This document shows positions 1 through 7,743 of a DNA stretch of 21,903 nt, in pieces. The notes below the pieces were generated by a model, which saw only the letters and a program-made list of their open reading frames with translations, was not told where the DNA came from and did not search any database. Where the stretch lies: IMG/VR virus record IMGVR_UViG_3300035698_003942, positions 1 to 21,903 of that record; one strand, 5' to 3'. Source of the stretch: a virus. The first letter of the stretch is position 1. Each line of letters starts with the position of its first letter. The position numbers were made by a program, and so were the translations under genes.

Positions 1-441
1 AAGAGTGAGACATTAAACGAAAACCTAACAGAAAATGAGCAGTTATTTGTAGAATACTATTTTATTCAATCCAGTGATACATTCGGTAACGGTACTCAAT
101 CTATAATAAGAGCTTTCGGCGAGAAGGAATTTCTTAACAAAGAGGGTAATATAAACTATAATTTAGCTGGCGTTAAAGCACATGAACTGTTAAGAACACC
201 TAAGATATATAAAAAAGGGAGTGAGTATCTTAATAACCAAGGATTTAATGATTCCTCAGTAGATTCCCAACACTCATTTTTAATTAATCAATCTGCGGAC
301 CTACCAGTAAAACAAAGAAGTATTGATATGTATAACAAACTTATGGGTAGATATGAAAAGAACAATACCCAAGTTGGCGATGCAATAGGTAAACTATTAG
401 CAGATACCCAAGACTTAATCGGGACAAGTGAAGCTACTTAA
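1..441 (+). CDS. Terminase small subunit (5'-truncated)
   Basis: An open frame runs in from the left edge, so the start codon is missing; 146 residues are visible. The visible N-terminus reads LTENEQLFVEYY, followed by a stretch like the helix-turn-helix region of small terminases (repeated Asn/Gly, then residues 56-70 ending HELLRTPKIY). A long charged helix with MYNKLMGRYEKNN (110-122) follows, as in phage TerS proteins of the 'LT..q..Fv..Y' type. TerS recognises the packaging site on phage DNA and regulates the large subunit. The 3' end overlaps the GTG start of terL by 14 bases, the usual translationally coupled terS-terL pair. The family call rests on pattern resemblance and position. 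Confidence 0.8.
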   Translation, partial: KSETLNENLTENEQLFVEYYFIQSSDTFGNGTQSIIRAFGEKEFLNKEGNINYNLAGVKAHELLRTPKIYKKGSEYLNNQGFNDSSVDSQHSFLINQSADLPVKQRSIDMYNKLMGRYEKNNTQVGDAIGKLLADTQDLIGTSEAT

Positions 442-2032
442 AAGCTTTAAGATAATAGAACAGCTACAGCTTTGGGATAGCTCAATAGGCCAGTATATCC
501 AATTCAAGCTTTGGCCCAAACAAATAGAGTTTTTAAACCTTATCCTAACTAGCCTAAAAGTCATTATCCTCAAAAAGAGACAGACAGGCATATCTCAGCT
601 AACCGGAGCTGATAGCTTAGTCCAATGTATGTTTAGAGAGAACTTTACTGTATTGATCTTGTCTATCACCGGAGGGGATGCAGTTGAGTATTTGAAGCGT
701 ATTAGAGATATGTATAGGCTTTATAACGGACCTATAAAGAAAGTCAATCCATGTGTCAAAGGCGAAGACGCCGGGGATGAAATGGTGTTTGCGTCCGGGT
801 CTAGGTTGATATCGTTATCAGCACAAAAAGGGCGTGGGCGCACAGGTGATCGGATAATTATAGACGAGGCAGCCTTTATTAATAGCAAACTATCTCATAT
901 CGAGTTAACTGAGGTGCTAAAGGCTATTGAGGCTGTAATAGAAAAAGCTGGTGGCCAGATAATATTAGTGTCTACAGCCAACGGCAGTAATAAGTTCAAA
1001 GAAATGTTCAACGACGCTATGAAAAAAAGGAATAACTATTCATCGTTCTTTTTCAGTTGTTGGGATGACCCTACTTTCACAGGGGAGAAGAGGCAAGGGA
1101 TCATTGACGACTACGGAGAAGATCACGCTAACCAGGAGCACCCACGCACCCACCAAGAGGCGTTCTTATCGTCCGGCTCTCCAAGGTTTGATAAGAAAGC
1201 TTTAGAGTATTATACCCCACTGATAGTTAAGCCGTTATTAATAGGTAACATAACAGAGAATGGTGTTGAGAAGACAGAGCAAGGCGACATACAGTTCTTT
1301 AAAAAGAAAAAGAACAGAGGCCAATATATTATCTTTGCTGATGTAGCCGAAGGTTTGGAGCACGGGGATAGATCAATAGCTAAAGTATTTGATATCGAAA
1401 CCCAAGAGCTAACTGCTGAATGGGCTGGCTTAATCGAACACGGTGAGTTTGGCTCTGTTTTATATTACATGGCTATCCACTACAATAATGCTCATGTAGC
1501 ACCAGAAGCAAATAACCACGGCCACGCATCTATTATCCAGTTAAAGAACGTTCATAACTACCCTGAAATGCTTATCTTTGAATCTAACTTTGTACGCGAG
1601 AAACCAGACGATGACTTTAAGAACCCTGAAAAGCGGTTTGGTTGGCTAACCACAAGCAAGACCAAGAAGATTATTATTGATAACTTAGCGCAGATGTTAA
1701 TCAAACACCTGGTCCCTTATCTCAGCTTTGAAGATATAGAAGAGTTGAAAACATATATCAAAGACAAAGACGGCAAGACTAACGCTGAACGTGGGTACTT
1801 TGACGATAGGGTAATGTGTAGCGCTATAGCTTATTACTTACTACAGTTCTATGAGCTTGTGTTGTACCTCGATTGGCAGAAGTGTACTAACTGCCAATAC
1901 TATAACGAGGACACCCAAACATGCCGAGAGACACAAAGGAAACTTAAAGATAATGATATATGTGTTTTATACCAAGAGGACGAGTTAGAGTTTGACGAGA
2001 AAGAGTTTGCAAAACTAGGTGGTAAGTTATAA
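428..2032 (+). CDS. Terminase large subunit (packaging ATPase/nuclease)
   Basis: This is the DNA-packaging motor that docks on the portal, pumps DNA with ATP and cuts concatemers. The N-terminal ATPase shows a Walker A-like KKRQTGIS at residues 49-56, Walker B RIIIDEAAF at 142-150 (D146, catalytic E147) and a coupling motif VSTAN at 181-185. The C-terminal RNase H-like nuclease shows acidic residues in order: D305 in IIFADVAEG, E360 in VAPEANNHGH, and D459/D460 in YFDDRVM. At 534 residues it is slightly long for the family because of a C-terminal tail with four cysteines (C486, C489, C499, C512; CX2C-X9-C-X12-C) that looks like a small metal-binding knuckle. The GTG start overlaps terS; no better start precedes the ATPase motif. 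Confidence 0.95.
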   Translation: MKLLKSFKIIEQLQLWDSSIGQYIQFKLWPKQIEFLNLILTSLKVIILKKRQTGISQLTGADSLVQCMFRENFTVLILSITGGDAVEYLKRIRDMYRLYNGPIKKVNPCVKGEDAGDEMVFASGSRLISLSAQKGRGRTGDRIIIDEAAFINSKLSHIELTEVLKAIEAVIEKAGGQIILVSTANGSNKFKEMFNDAMKKRNNYSSFFFSCWDDPTFTGEKRQGIIDDYGEDHANQEHPRTHQEAFLSSGSPRFDKKALEYYTPLIVKPLLIGNITENGVEKTEQGDIQFFKKKKNRGQYIIFADVAEGLEHGDRSIAKVFDIETQELTAEWAGLIEHGEFGSVLYYMAIHYNNAHVAPEANNHGHASIIQLKNVHNYPEMLIFESNFVREKPDDDFKNPEKRFGWLTTSKTKKIIIDNLAQMLIKHLVPYLSFEDIEELKTYIKDKDGKTNAERGYFDDRVMCSAIAYYLLQFYELVLYLDWQKCTNCQYYNEDTQTCRETQRKLKDNDICVLYQEDELEFDEKEFAKLGGKL

Positions 2033-2061
2033 GATTAGCTAATGAGATTTAGAGGGGAACA

Positions 2062-2205
2062 GTGCCAAAAAAAGAAAAGAACTATGATCCTAACCAAAAG
2101 TATATTGAAGCGTTTACCAGTACCGCATCTATCATTGTCCCTCAAGAAGACCTCTACGATGAAATCAGTATTGACCAATTTATTCAAAAGAAAGCAACAG
2201 ATTGA
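2062..2205 (+). CDS. Small hypothetical protein (47 aa)
   Basis: A short frame starts at GTG 2062, eight bases or so downstream of an AGAGGGGAAC stretch. The same AGGGGAAC-type site precedes the GTG start of the portal gene at 4341, which supports this start. It encodes 47 residues, charged at the N-terminus (MPKKEKNYDPNQKY) and acidic in the middle. No domain is recognised. Its TGA stop (2203-2205) overlaps the TTG start of the GroES-like gene, so it probably also delivers ribosomes to that gene, which lacks a good ribosome binding site of its own. Confidence 0.5.
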   Translation: MPKKEKNYDPNQKYIEAFTSTASIIVPQEDLYDEISIDQFIQKKATD

Positions 2206-2435
2206 AAATCCTAAATAAAAATATATTAATTATAATCAATGACGACAAACAGTTATTTGAAGATGACACCGGCAAATGCCTTGGTAAAGTCTATGGCATA
2301 GGAGAAGATGTTGAGATAAGTATCAAAGTAGGCGAAGAGATATATTTTCATCCATCAAACATAACAGTTATCCCCGGTGAGAAGTGGGACGTAATCACAG
2401 AGTCAAGTGTGATCTGTAAGAAAGAGGATGAATAG
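2202..2435 (+). CDS. GroES-like co-chaperonin, short form
   Basis: This 77-residue protein resembles GroES (about 97 residues) over the beta-barrel: NILIIIND (7-14) matches the first strand, GKVYGIGE (28-35) matches the GxVxAVG strand, IKVGEEIYF (41-49) matches the VKVGDxVLF motif, and ITESSVICK (65-73) matches the terminal 'I.ESDILA' strand. The segment between the first strand and GKV is only about 13 residues and lacks the Ile-Val-Leu mobile-loop tripeptide that binds GroEL in classical GroES. Position directly before a groEL homologue strongly supports the assignment. The start is TTG, overlapping the previous stop; an in-frame stop lies just upstream and no ATG is available. It should be cytoplasmic, acting as lid or partner for the neighbouring chaperonin. 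Confidence 0.75.
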   Translation: MKILNKNILIIINDDKQLFEDDTGKCLGKVYGIGEDVEISIKVGEEIYFHPSNITVIPGEKWDVITESSVICKKEDE

Positions 2436-3986
2436 ATGTCAGAGTTTACGCCAAAGGAATTATATTTTAACAACGAAGCTATCCAACCATTACTAACAGG
2501 AGCAGAGAAGGTTTATAAAGCCGTATCATCTACCTATGGAATAGCCGGGCATTTAGTTGGTTTTGATAGTCCCAACTCAGTGTATCCGCGCTTCTCAAAA
2601 GATGGCGTCAGTGTTTCCCGGCAAATTGCCCTCCCAGATAAGGCTGAGAACATTGGCGCTATGCTACTTATCCAAGCAGCAAACAAACAAGTAAGCGACA
2701 CAGGCGATGGCACAACGCTAACAGTTATCCTTGCTTATGAAATCATCAAAGCAGGTTTAAAGTCTGTTAATTCCGGCGTAAACCCTACAGTATTAAGAAA
2801 TGAGATCAATGAATGTGTAGGCCGAATCATCGAGAAGCTAACCCTGGCGAGTATTAAAGTAACACCAAAACTATTGCACGATGTAGCTATAATCTCATGT
2901 AACAACGATAGTAAGCTAGGTGGCTTAATAGCGGATGCTATCCTTAAAGTTGGTGAGTATGGGGTAGTAACACACGATAAGTCAAAGACGGGGTGCACAT
3001 ACACTGAATATTCAGATGGGTATCAATTCAACTATGGTATAAAATACCAACAGTTTATCACTAACCAACGTAAACAAATTTTAGAGTTAGAAAACCCACT
3101 TGTTATTATTTCAGAGAAACCATTATCTTGGGGGGACGATCTAAACAAATTAGTACAAGCATCAAACAAAAAACCTATTGTTATTATTAACGATGAACTA
3201 AGTGAAGACGGGGAAGCATTCCAAACTATCCTTGAAGCAGCTAAAAAAGGGTTTAGGTTATACGTTATTAAAACAAACATTAATGAACCAATGCGCAGAA
3301 AATATGTATTGGATGATCTAGCAACGTTATGTGGGACTAAAGTTTACACTAAGGGATGGGCTAAGTTTGAAAAGTCTGATTTTGGTACATGCGAAAAGAT
3401 AGTATCAATGCCAAGTAAAACAACTATCATAACTGACAAGGTAGCTCTTCGTAGGATCAAAGAGCTCAAAGTCTCGCTATCAAATACAGACAACGACGCT
3501 GAGAAAGAGTTAATCAAAGAGAGTATTGCCAGACTATCAAACGGTGTAGCTACTATTAGAGTCAGTGGCGCAACTGAAACAGAACAGCTTGAAATATTAG
3601 ACCGTGTAGACGATGCTATCCGTGCCTGTAAGTCAGCACAAGAGGAAGGTGTTATTGATGGTGGTGGCGTAGCGTTATTAAAAACAGCCAATGGGTTTAA
3701 CCAACTTGCACCGGGCTGGAATATAATCCTAGAGGCTATCCAAAAACCTATCGCTAAGTTATTAAGTAATGCTAACCTTAAATCTGACTTAATAGTTGAG
3801 AAGATATTAACAGGTGAGGCCAAAGGATACGATATCTTTTCCGGTGAAACAACCAAGACCTCGATGATAGAAAACAATATCATTGACCCGTTAAAGGTAG
3901 TACGGACAGCGTTAATCAATGCTGTGTCAGTGGCCAGTATTGTACTTCAAACTAATGTTTTAATAACAGATTGTAAAGAGGAATAA
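2436..3986 (+). CDS. groEL: GroEL-like group I chaperonin
   Basis: A 516-residue homologue of GroEL (about 548), a double-ring ATP-driven folding chamber. Equatorial ATP-site motifs are present: RFSKDGVSVSRQIALPD (52-68, equivalent of E. coli D52) and DTGDGTTLTVILA (88-100, equivalent of the essential D87). RVDDAIRA (390-397) carries the equivalent of hydrolytic D398, and DGGGVAL (408-414) follows. The apical domain spans roughly 190-370 and includes GYQFNYG, IVIINDEL and YVLDDLATLCGTKVYT. The intermediate-domain hinge is near 371-405, and the C-terminal equatorial half is 406-516, ending LITDCKEE. The Gly-Gly-Met tail of bacterial GroEL is absent. It starts directly after the GroES-like stop. 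Its place between terminase and portal suggests it folds a phage late protein. Confidence 0.95.
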   Translation: MSEFTPKELYFNNEAIQPLLTGAEKVYKAVSSTYGIAGHLVGFDSPNSVYPRFSKDGVSVSRQIALPDKAENIGAMLLIQAANKQVSDTGDGTTLTVILAYEIIKAGLKSVNSGVNPTVLRNEINECVGRIIEKLTLASIKVTPKLLHDVAIISCNNDSKLGGLIADAILKVGEYGVVTHDKSKTGCTYTEYSDGYQFNYGIKYQQFITNQRKQILELENPLVIISEKPLSWGDDLNKLVQASNKKPIVIINDELSEDGEAFQTILEAAKKGFRLYVIKTNINEPMRRKYVLDDLATLCGTKVYTKGWAKFEKSDFGTCEKIVSMPSKTTIITDKVALRRIKELKVSLSNTDNDAEKELIKESIARLSNGVATIRVSGATETEQLEILDRVDDAIRACKSAQEEGVIDGGGVALLKTANGFNQLAPGWNIILEAIQKPIAKLLSNANLKSDLIVEKILTGEAKGYDIFSGETTKTSMIENNIIDPLKVVRTALINAVSVASIVLQTNVLITDCKEE

Positions 3987-4300
3987 TGATAAAGAGGGAA
4001 GGTGAACAAGCACCGTTATTTTATGGGTACTGCTATTCAGACCCATGTAGATTAGTTACTATATTTTATTTGTGGCCGTTTAATCATGTAATCAAATGGA
4101 CAAGAGAACTTTATTTTTTAATACTGTATTGTAACCCCACGAAAAGAGAACAGCGAGAATTAGATATTGCTTGTAAAATCAGAGAACATTGTAATAAACT
4201 TCATCAAGAAGAAGTTGTGGAACTAAATATAAAATATAGCAATTTATTAATAGAGACTCTTAATAAATGTAACCATAAGGATATACAAAACAACAGTTAA
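3986..4300 (+). CDS. Hypothetical protein following groEL (104 aa)
   Basis: The ATG overlaps the last base of the groEL TAA, with AGAGGA upstream, so it is probably translationally coupled to the chaperonin. The protein has an aromatic, hydrophobic stretch at about residues 22-50 (LVTIFYLWPFNHVIKW, then LYFLILYC) that could be a membrane-associated or amphipathic segment. A Lys/Arg/Glu-rich helical tail with several cysteines follows. No family is recognised. It could be a small membrane-associated phage protein or an accessory to the chaperonin genes; only its co-transcription with groES/groEL is supported. Confidence 0.7.
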   Translation: MIKREGEQAPLFYGYCYSDPCRLVTIFYLWPFNHVIKWTRELYFLILYCNPTKREQRELDIACKIREHCNKLHQEEVVELNIKYSNLLIETLNKCNHKDIQNNS

Positions 4301-4340
4301 TATGATATGATAAATAAGAGGGCATATACGAGGGGAACTT

Positions 4341-6515
4341 GTGCCTATTAATGATACTAAGCTAGATTCAGAAAAGGTTAAGAAATACCGCGAGGACACA
4401 ACCCTCAACCAACACCAAGCAGACATTGAAACATCTTTTGAAACAGGGACTATTAAGATCACCGAAGAGCTTTATAAACAAGCTGAACACGCTTTGAGTT
4501 CACGCATCAAAGAAACTAAAGATTATACTGAGAAAAGGATAGCACGAATAAATAAGAACTATGAATTATATTATGGTCAAGTGCTACCGATAATTAGAGA
4601 CTCAGTAGATGATTGGGTAGATAAACTATATAACATCTTTGATGATTTTGGCGACGCAATGAAAATCAAATCAGACGGCGTAGATTTAGATTCTTTCATA
4701 ACTAAAAAGCTTGACGTGGCAGAGGCAGAAGACAAAGCACCAGAGGGTAGGCTAAGATCGCTACTTAAATTTGTGCTTAAAGATAAGTTTGTTGAAAAAG
4801 ATATCTATTACTTTATGAAAAAAGAAGTAACCAAATCATTCTTACAGAGCCGTATCAAAAAAGCAGAGATTAAAACAAAGATGGAAGATTTCCTTTTCAA
4901 AGGTGTTATCTCAGGAATGTTTTGTATGAAAGAGGGATGGGGCGAAACTGCTGACTTTAAGATTAATGTTCACAAGGAAACAGAAGGATCAAAGAAGGGC
5001 AAAGAATATACATCACTTGGTAAGTTCGGATATGATATCGAATCAGAACATATTTATAAGGTTACTGTCCCAGACACACGCCAACTTATATTTAGGAAAG
5101 ATAGCCTTGATTGGGTAATGGAGCATATTAAAACTAACTTTTGGAAACTGATAGAGGACTCAGTAGACGAAAAAGGCAAGCCAAAAAAGAACGCTGTTTA
5201 TGATTGGGAAATGTTGGCCAGAGTTAAAGACATGTTAAAGAAGAACCCTAACGCCATGCCCCTAGACGCAGATAAAAGAATAGCGTTAAACTTCCAAGAT
5301 GAATGTGATATGACAGGCATTTATGAACTTGAGGGGAATGTTGAGGTAGTTGAAAGCCATCATATTCCATTGGTGTTAAAAGGTAAGCCAACTAAATGCG
5401 TTATCGCAGCACTAAACATTGAAGAGAAACTTATCCCGGTAAGGATACAGCCAACCTCATTTATTAGAAACAACCCATATAAAACAAAAGAGTTCTTATA
5501 TAAAGAAGGCGATATATCTGGCCAAGGGCTACCAGAGAAACTAGAGCTACTTAGCAAAGAAGTAAACGACATGAATGTTGATATCCAAGAATTAGTTAAA
5601 ATGTCTGTCAAAGGGATAACAGCAGGCGACCATAACTATATTTCAAACCCTGGCAAACTAAATAACTTATCAAGTGGCGATCATATCCAACTCAAAAACA
5701 CCAAGGGCCGTCCTATCAGAGAAGTACTTGAGTTCTTTATGCCTAACCTGTCCGGCATAGGCACAGCGTTTGACGTGCTTAAATTTAATTTAGACTTTAT
5801 CGCTAAACTCTCACGCAAGGGCGCAGGCGAGAAGATAGCGCCTAACCCATCAGCTACAGAGGCTAATGTTATTATGGACACCCAAGAGCAACCCATTAAT
5901 AGGGTAGGTATGAGACTTAACAATTTCTTTGGTGGGATATTAGAAAATATGTATTTTTATACTTTACTCAACCGCGACTCTAGGTTTGCATTAAAATTAC
6001 AAGGCTCAAGAATAAAAAAACAAGCTGACCCAACTATGCCAGGAGTACAGGGGATAGACACCTTAGAAAAAGACATAGAGCTTACACGGGATGAATTGTT
6101 AATAGAGGGAGTACAGTTTACAGTTGAGGCAGTACAGCTCGAAGACAATAAACAACCAGTACAAAAACAACAGTATATGCAAGCAATGACTTTGTTATAC
6201 AACACTATTAAAACTACTGAGCAATCAGTTGATCCGGCTACAGGCCAACCAAAAGAAGTGCCTAAAGTATTCAAAGACGACAACGGAAACGATGTTGAGC
6301 TAAATACTTTTGGGATACTCTCTGACTATTTAGAGAAGATGAATATAAGTAATCCTTGGAAGCCAGTAGAGCAAGACCCAGTTATGCCGGGGAACCCAAA
6401 TCCTGATGCCCTCACGAATGGACAACCCGGCACCCAACCACCACAGGTTAACCAACCACCTTTAACCGCAACCCCAGCCAACGGGGATATTTTAGCAGGA
6501 GCACAACAAGTCTAA
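4341..6515 (+). CDS. Portal protein
   Basis: A 724-residue protein whose size matches portals of P22-type short-tailed phages (about 725). The portal forms the dodecameric ring through which DNA enters and leaves and on which the tail is built. Supporting features: a charged helical N-terminus with YYGQVLPIIRDSVDDWVDKL (about 77-96), and a central core with NPYKTKEFLYKEGDISGQGLP, the portal 'G.G.pe.l' signature. A long stem helix (EKLELLSKEVNDMNVDIQEL) follows, and then the post-stem segment RKGAGEKIAPNPSATEANV. The C-terminal 60 residues are Pro/Gln/Asn-rich and probably disordered or interior-facing. The start is GTG behind an AGGGGAAC site. Position after terminase and before scaffold fits. 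Confidence 0.92.
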   Translation: MPINDTKLDSEKVKKYREDTTLNQHQADIETSFETGTIKITEELYKQAEHALSSRIKETKDYTEKRIARINKNYELYYGQVLPIIRDSVDDWVDKLYNIFDDFGDAMKIKSDGVDLDSFITKKLDVAEAEDKAPEGRLRSLLKFVLKDKFVEKDIYYFMKKEVTKSFLQSRIKKAEIKTKMEDFLFKGVISGMFCMKEGWGETADFKINVHKETEGSKKGKEYTSLGKFGYDIESEHIYKVTVPDTRQLIFRKDSLDWVMEHIKTNFWKLIEDSVDEKGKPKKNAVYDWEMLARVKDMLKKNPNAMPLDADKRIALNFQDECDMTGIYELEGNVEVVESHHIPLVLKGKPTKCVIAALNIEEKLIPVRIQPTSFIRNNPYKTKEFLYKEGDISGQGLPEKLELLSKEVNDMNVDIQELVKMSVKGITAGDHNYISNPGKLNNLSSGDHIQLKNTKGRPIREVLEFFMPNLSGIGTAFDVLKFNLDFIAKLSRKGAGEKIAPNPSATEANVIMDTQEQPINRVGMRLNNFFGGILENMYFYTLLNRDSRFALKLQGSRIKKQADPTMPGVQGIDTLEKDIELTRDELLIEGVQFTVEAVQLEDNKQPVQKQQYMQAMTLLYNTIKTTEQSVDPATGQPKEVPKVFKDDNGNDVELNTFGILSDYLEKMNISNPWKPVEQDPVMPGNPNPDALTNGQPGTQPPQVNQPPLTATPANGDILAGAQQV

Positions 6516-6518
6516 TAT

Positions 6519-6737
6519 ATGCAATTAGAGGACACACTCAAATACTTTAAAGAGGATTTTTATAAACAGCTTGAGCAAAAGGGTGCTAAAGATGCGTTAT
6601 CATTTTACGAACGATGTAATGATTCTGGGTTTGAAAGCGCCAAAGAGTTGGCTGATTTAAGACGTACCAAAGAGGCAATCGACATTATCTTGCCGTTATT
6701 TGAATCATCGTATACCACTGCTTTAGGGGGTGAATAA
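6519..6737 (+). CDS. Small hypothetical protein between portal and scaffold
   Basis: A 72-residue, helix-rich, charged protein beginning three bases after the portal stop. Residues 1-25 (ending YKQLEQKGAKDA) and 40-60 (ELADLRRTKEAIDI) look like two amphipathic helices. No family is recognised. The tight spacing implies co-translation with portal; many short-tailed phages carry small accessory proteins here. The start is ATG 6519 with only a weak site inside the portal 3' end. Confidence 0.7.
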   Translation: MQLEDTLKYFKEDFYKQLEQKGAKDALSFYERCNDSGFESAKELADLRRTKEAIDIILPLFESSYTTALGGE

Positions 6738-6776
6738 TAATTCTCAGGACCTATCAAAAATAAAGGAGGCTAAAAA

Positions 6777-7733
6777 ATGGGTAAACAAGAGGATGAAAAG
6801 GAAATAATTTCAATAGAAGATATGCAAGCTGAACTAGCACAGGCTAATAAAGACAAAGAAGCTGCTATTGTTCAAAGAGACACTATTTCAGAAGACTACA
6901 GATCACAGCGAAGCGAGGCCGATAAGTTAAAAGACTTCACTGCCAAAATGAAGCATACTTTAGAAGATAAAGGGATTGCTAAATTTGACGATGGGTTTAA
7001 TATCACATTGCTTGAAAAGCAAGAGGTAGCAGACTCAGAGGAGGCCAAGTACGAAACCCAATTACAAGAGGTTGAGGTTAAGTTTGAAATGTTAACAGAG
7101 AAGTTTGACGCTGGTGAGATTGAGCCTGATAAATACACTAAAGAACATAACAAGTTGATTAGAGAACAAAATAATGCTAGTAGGGGAAAAGATTCTGCTA
7201 TATTAAAGCAGACTATCTTAGAAACACAGGCCAACGCCGATAGAGAACGCAAAGAATTACAGGTTGCAGATAAGCAACAGTTTGATAAACAATCAGAGCA
7301 TGATTACTTTTCAAGCAAGTTAACTAACCAGTTCCCAGAGCATAACTCACTTAATGGGTTACCGGACGTTAATTCTGATCTAGTAAAAGAAGTTAACGCT
7401 ATTATTGCCGAAGACCCTAGAGCGTGGGATACAACAGAGCTTAACGAAGACATGAAAGAGCGATACAAGATATTTGAACGTGCCAAAGATAGGTTAGTAG
7501 CTAAAGGTGTGATGACCAGAGAGGAAGCCACCAACAGAACTAAAACCACTAATGCTAGATTCAGCACTCTTGATTCAACACCTTATGAACCAACAGAAAA
7601 GAAGTCAACTTTTTTAACTGAAACACCGATGGGCGATTATGTTAAAAACAAGTTTGGCAAAGATACACTGAAAGATTTAAGCGGTCGATTTGATGAATAT
7701 GAAAAATCAGGGACTATGACAATAGAAAGCTAG
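6777..7733 (+). CDS. Scaffolding protein (candidate)
   Basis: A 318-residue, strongly charged, nearly cysteine-free protein dominated by predicted coiled coil (about residues 12-65 and 88-165, rich in Glu, Lys, Gln and Ala). This profile and its position between portal and coat are typical of the internal scaffold that guides procapsid assembly and then leaves. The C-terminal segment after residue 260 (TPYEPTEKKS, then FGKDTLKDLSGRFDEYEK) may be the coat-binding part; in P22 the coat-binding helix-turn-helix is C-terminal. A good AAAGGAGG site precedes ATG 6777. No protease motif is visible. The assignment rests on composition and synteny, not on a motif. Confidence 0.75.
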   Translation: MGKQEDEKEIISIEDMQAELAQANKDKEAAIVQRDTISEDYRSQRSEADKLKDFTAKMKHTLEDKGIAKFDDGFNITLLEKQEVADSEEAKYETQLQEVEVKFEMLTEKFDAGEIEPDKYTKEHNKLIREQNNASRGKDSAILKQTILETQANADRERKELQVADKQQFDKQSEHDYFSSKLTNQFPEHNSLNGLPDVNSDLVKEVNAIIAEDPRAWDTTELNEDMKERYKIFERAKDRLVAKGVMTREEATNRTKTTNARFSTLDSTPYEPTEKKSTFLTETPMGDYVKNKFGKDTLKDLSGRFDEYEKSGTMTIES

Positions 7734-7743
7734 GAGGCTTACC

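Noticed and set aside
3344-3919. 191-codon reverse-strand open frame opposite groEL
   Set aside because: It lies wholly inside the conserved groEL frame, has no ribosome site and no recognisable protein pattern; it is a shadow of the coding strand.
4301-4340. Promoter before the portal gene (TATGATATGATAAAT stretch)
   Set aside because: A -10-like AT stretch is present but no credible -35 at the right spacing; AT-rich gaps produce such matches by chance.
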